The translations under genes and the position numbers were made by a program. The notes beneath the pieces are model-generated. The model worked only from the letters and a program-made list of their open reading frames with translations. It was not told where the DNA came from and ran no database searches. Of a DNA stretch of 64,000 nt, positions 63,624 through 64,000 are shown in pieces; within the stretch, counting starts at the first letter, position 1, and every line of letters begins with the position of its first letter. Location of the stretch: contig JAEXRM010000045.1 of the NCBI GenBank assembly GCA_023440865.1, forward strand, positions 1 to 64,000. Reading direction: 5' to 3'. The DNA comes from Bacillota bacterium. GTDB lineage: Bacteria; Bacillota; Clostridia; DSM-8532.

Positions 63624-64000
63624 ATGATCCGTTTCATCGATGTCACGAAAGTCTACGACAATGGCGTGGTTGGCCTGGCCGGTGCAAATGTCCACATCCG
63701 CAAGGGTGAATTCGTCTTCTTCATCGGCGAGAGCGGCTCCGGAAAATCCACGCTGCTCAAGCTCATCACCCGCGAGGAAGCCCCGAATTCGGGCGAAGTC
63801 CATGTCAACGGCTACAGTGTCCACAACATGCACCGCAACGAGGTGCCGTACCTGCGGCGCAGTCTCGGCATGGTGTTTCAGGATTTTCGCCTGCTGCCCA
63901 ACCGCACCGCCTATGAGAATGTCGCATTCGCCATGCAGATGGTGGAGGCGCAGCCGCGTGAGATCCGGCGGCAGGTGCCTTTGGCGCTGGGACTTGTCGG
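63624..64000 (+). CDS. ftsE: Cell division ATP-binding protein FtsE, partial
   Basis: The first 125 residues are in the window; the right edge cuts the gene. AAGGAG lies eight bases before the ATG. The ABC ATPase core shows MIRFIDVTKVYDNG, Walker A GESGSGKST (about 36-44) and the Q-loop in GMVFQDFRLLPN. These match FtsE, which with FtsX controls peptidoglycan hydrolases during division. The signature and Walker B motifs lie outside the window. Confidence 0.93.
   Translation, partial: MIRFIDVTKVYDNGVVGLAGANVHIRKGEFVFFIGESGSGKSTLLKLITREEAPNSGEVHVNGYSVHNMHRNEVPYLRRSLGMVFQDFRLLPNRTAYENVAFAMQMVEAQPREIRRQVPLALGLV

Overview
The window is a GC-rich bacterial chromosome segment, most likely from an anaerobic clostridial-type member of the Bacillota. 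The evidence is the gene set: ribosomal protein L27 with a cleavable N-terminal extension beside its protease Prp, AddAB instead of RecBCD, an AbrB/SpoVT-type regulator with a Cys-rich tail, an aroQ-aminopeptidase P-efp block, two-subunit transketolase, YitT and DUF5317 membrane proteins, single-chain PurL, an AhrC/ArgR-type ARG box and motAB. No rRNA, insertion sequence, prophage or CRISPR array was seen. The species cannot be fixed by reading alone.

Layout. 1-4.7 kb: a nitrosative/oxidative-stress group (DUF438 hemerythrin protein, DUF1858 protein, Fe-S repair protein ScdA/RIC, Cys-rich Crp/Fnr regulator). Two identical palindromes sit at the same distance from two -10 boxes, and purA lies between the operons. 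4.9-9.1 kb: alpha-glucan phosphorylase, a degenerate receiver protein, an EF-hand-like protein and type-4 uracil-DNA glycosylase. 9.1-16.1 kb: metallophosphoesterase, deoB-pdp, an SDR plus Cys-cluster protein facing a serine-palmitoyltransferase-like acyltransferase, and abrB. 16.4-26.1 kb: two-component system, HtrA protease, tRNA-Leu, SGNH hydrolase and purL. 26.2-31.2 kb: three membrane-anchored extracellular proteins in one operon (beta-lactamase-fold hydrolase and two PQQ-repeat paralogs). 31.4-36.7 kb: rplU-prp-rpmA-obg-yhbY-aroQ-pepP-efp. 36.7-50.9 kb: SRP RNA, dnaX, addBA and an unusually long rho. 51.1-54.2 kb: an AT-richer, reverse-strand block (DUF5317, HD-GYP, a 27-residue peptide with a structured leader, an unknown 225-residue protein) lying between rho and rpmE. 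54.7-64 kb: rpmE, YitT, transketolase, argF-GNAT, motAB, a PC4-like protein, a CdaR/PucR-like regulator and the start of ftsE.

The most interesting points are the Rho protein of 1106 residues, with a disordered insert that includes nine tandem heptads; the peptide/HD-GYP/DUF5317 block whose peptide ribosome-binding site is held in a hairpin; the matched Crp/Fnr promoters; a perfect 19-bp hairpin in the leader of the envelope operon; and in-frame minisatellites in addA. Promoter and terminator calls come from reading hexamers, spacing and inverted repeats by eye.
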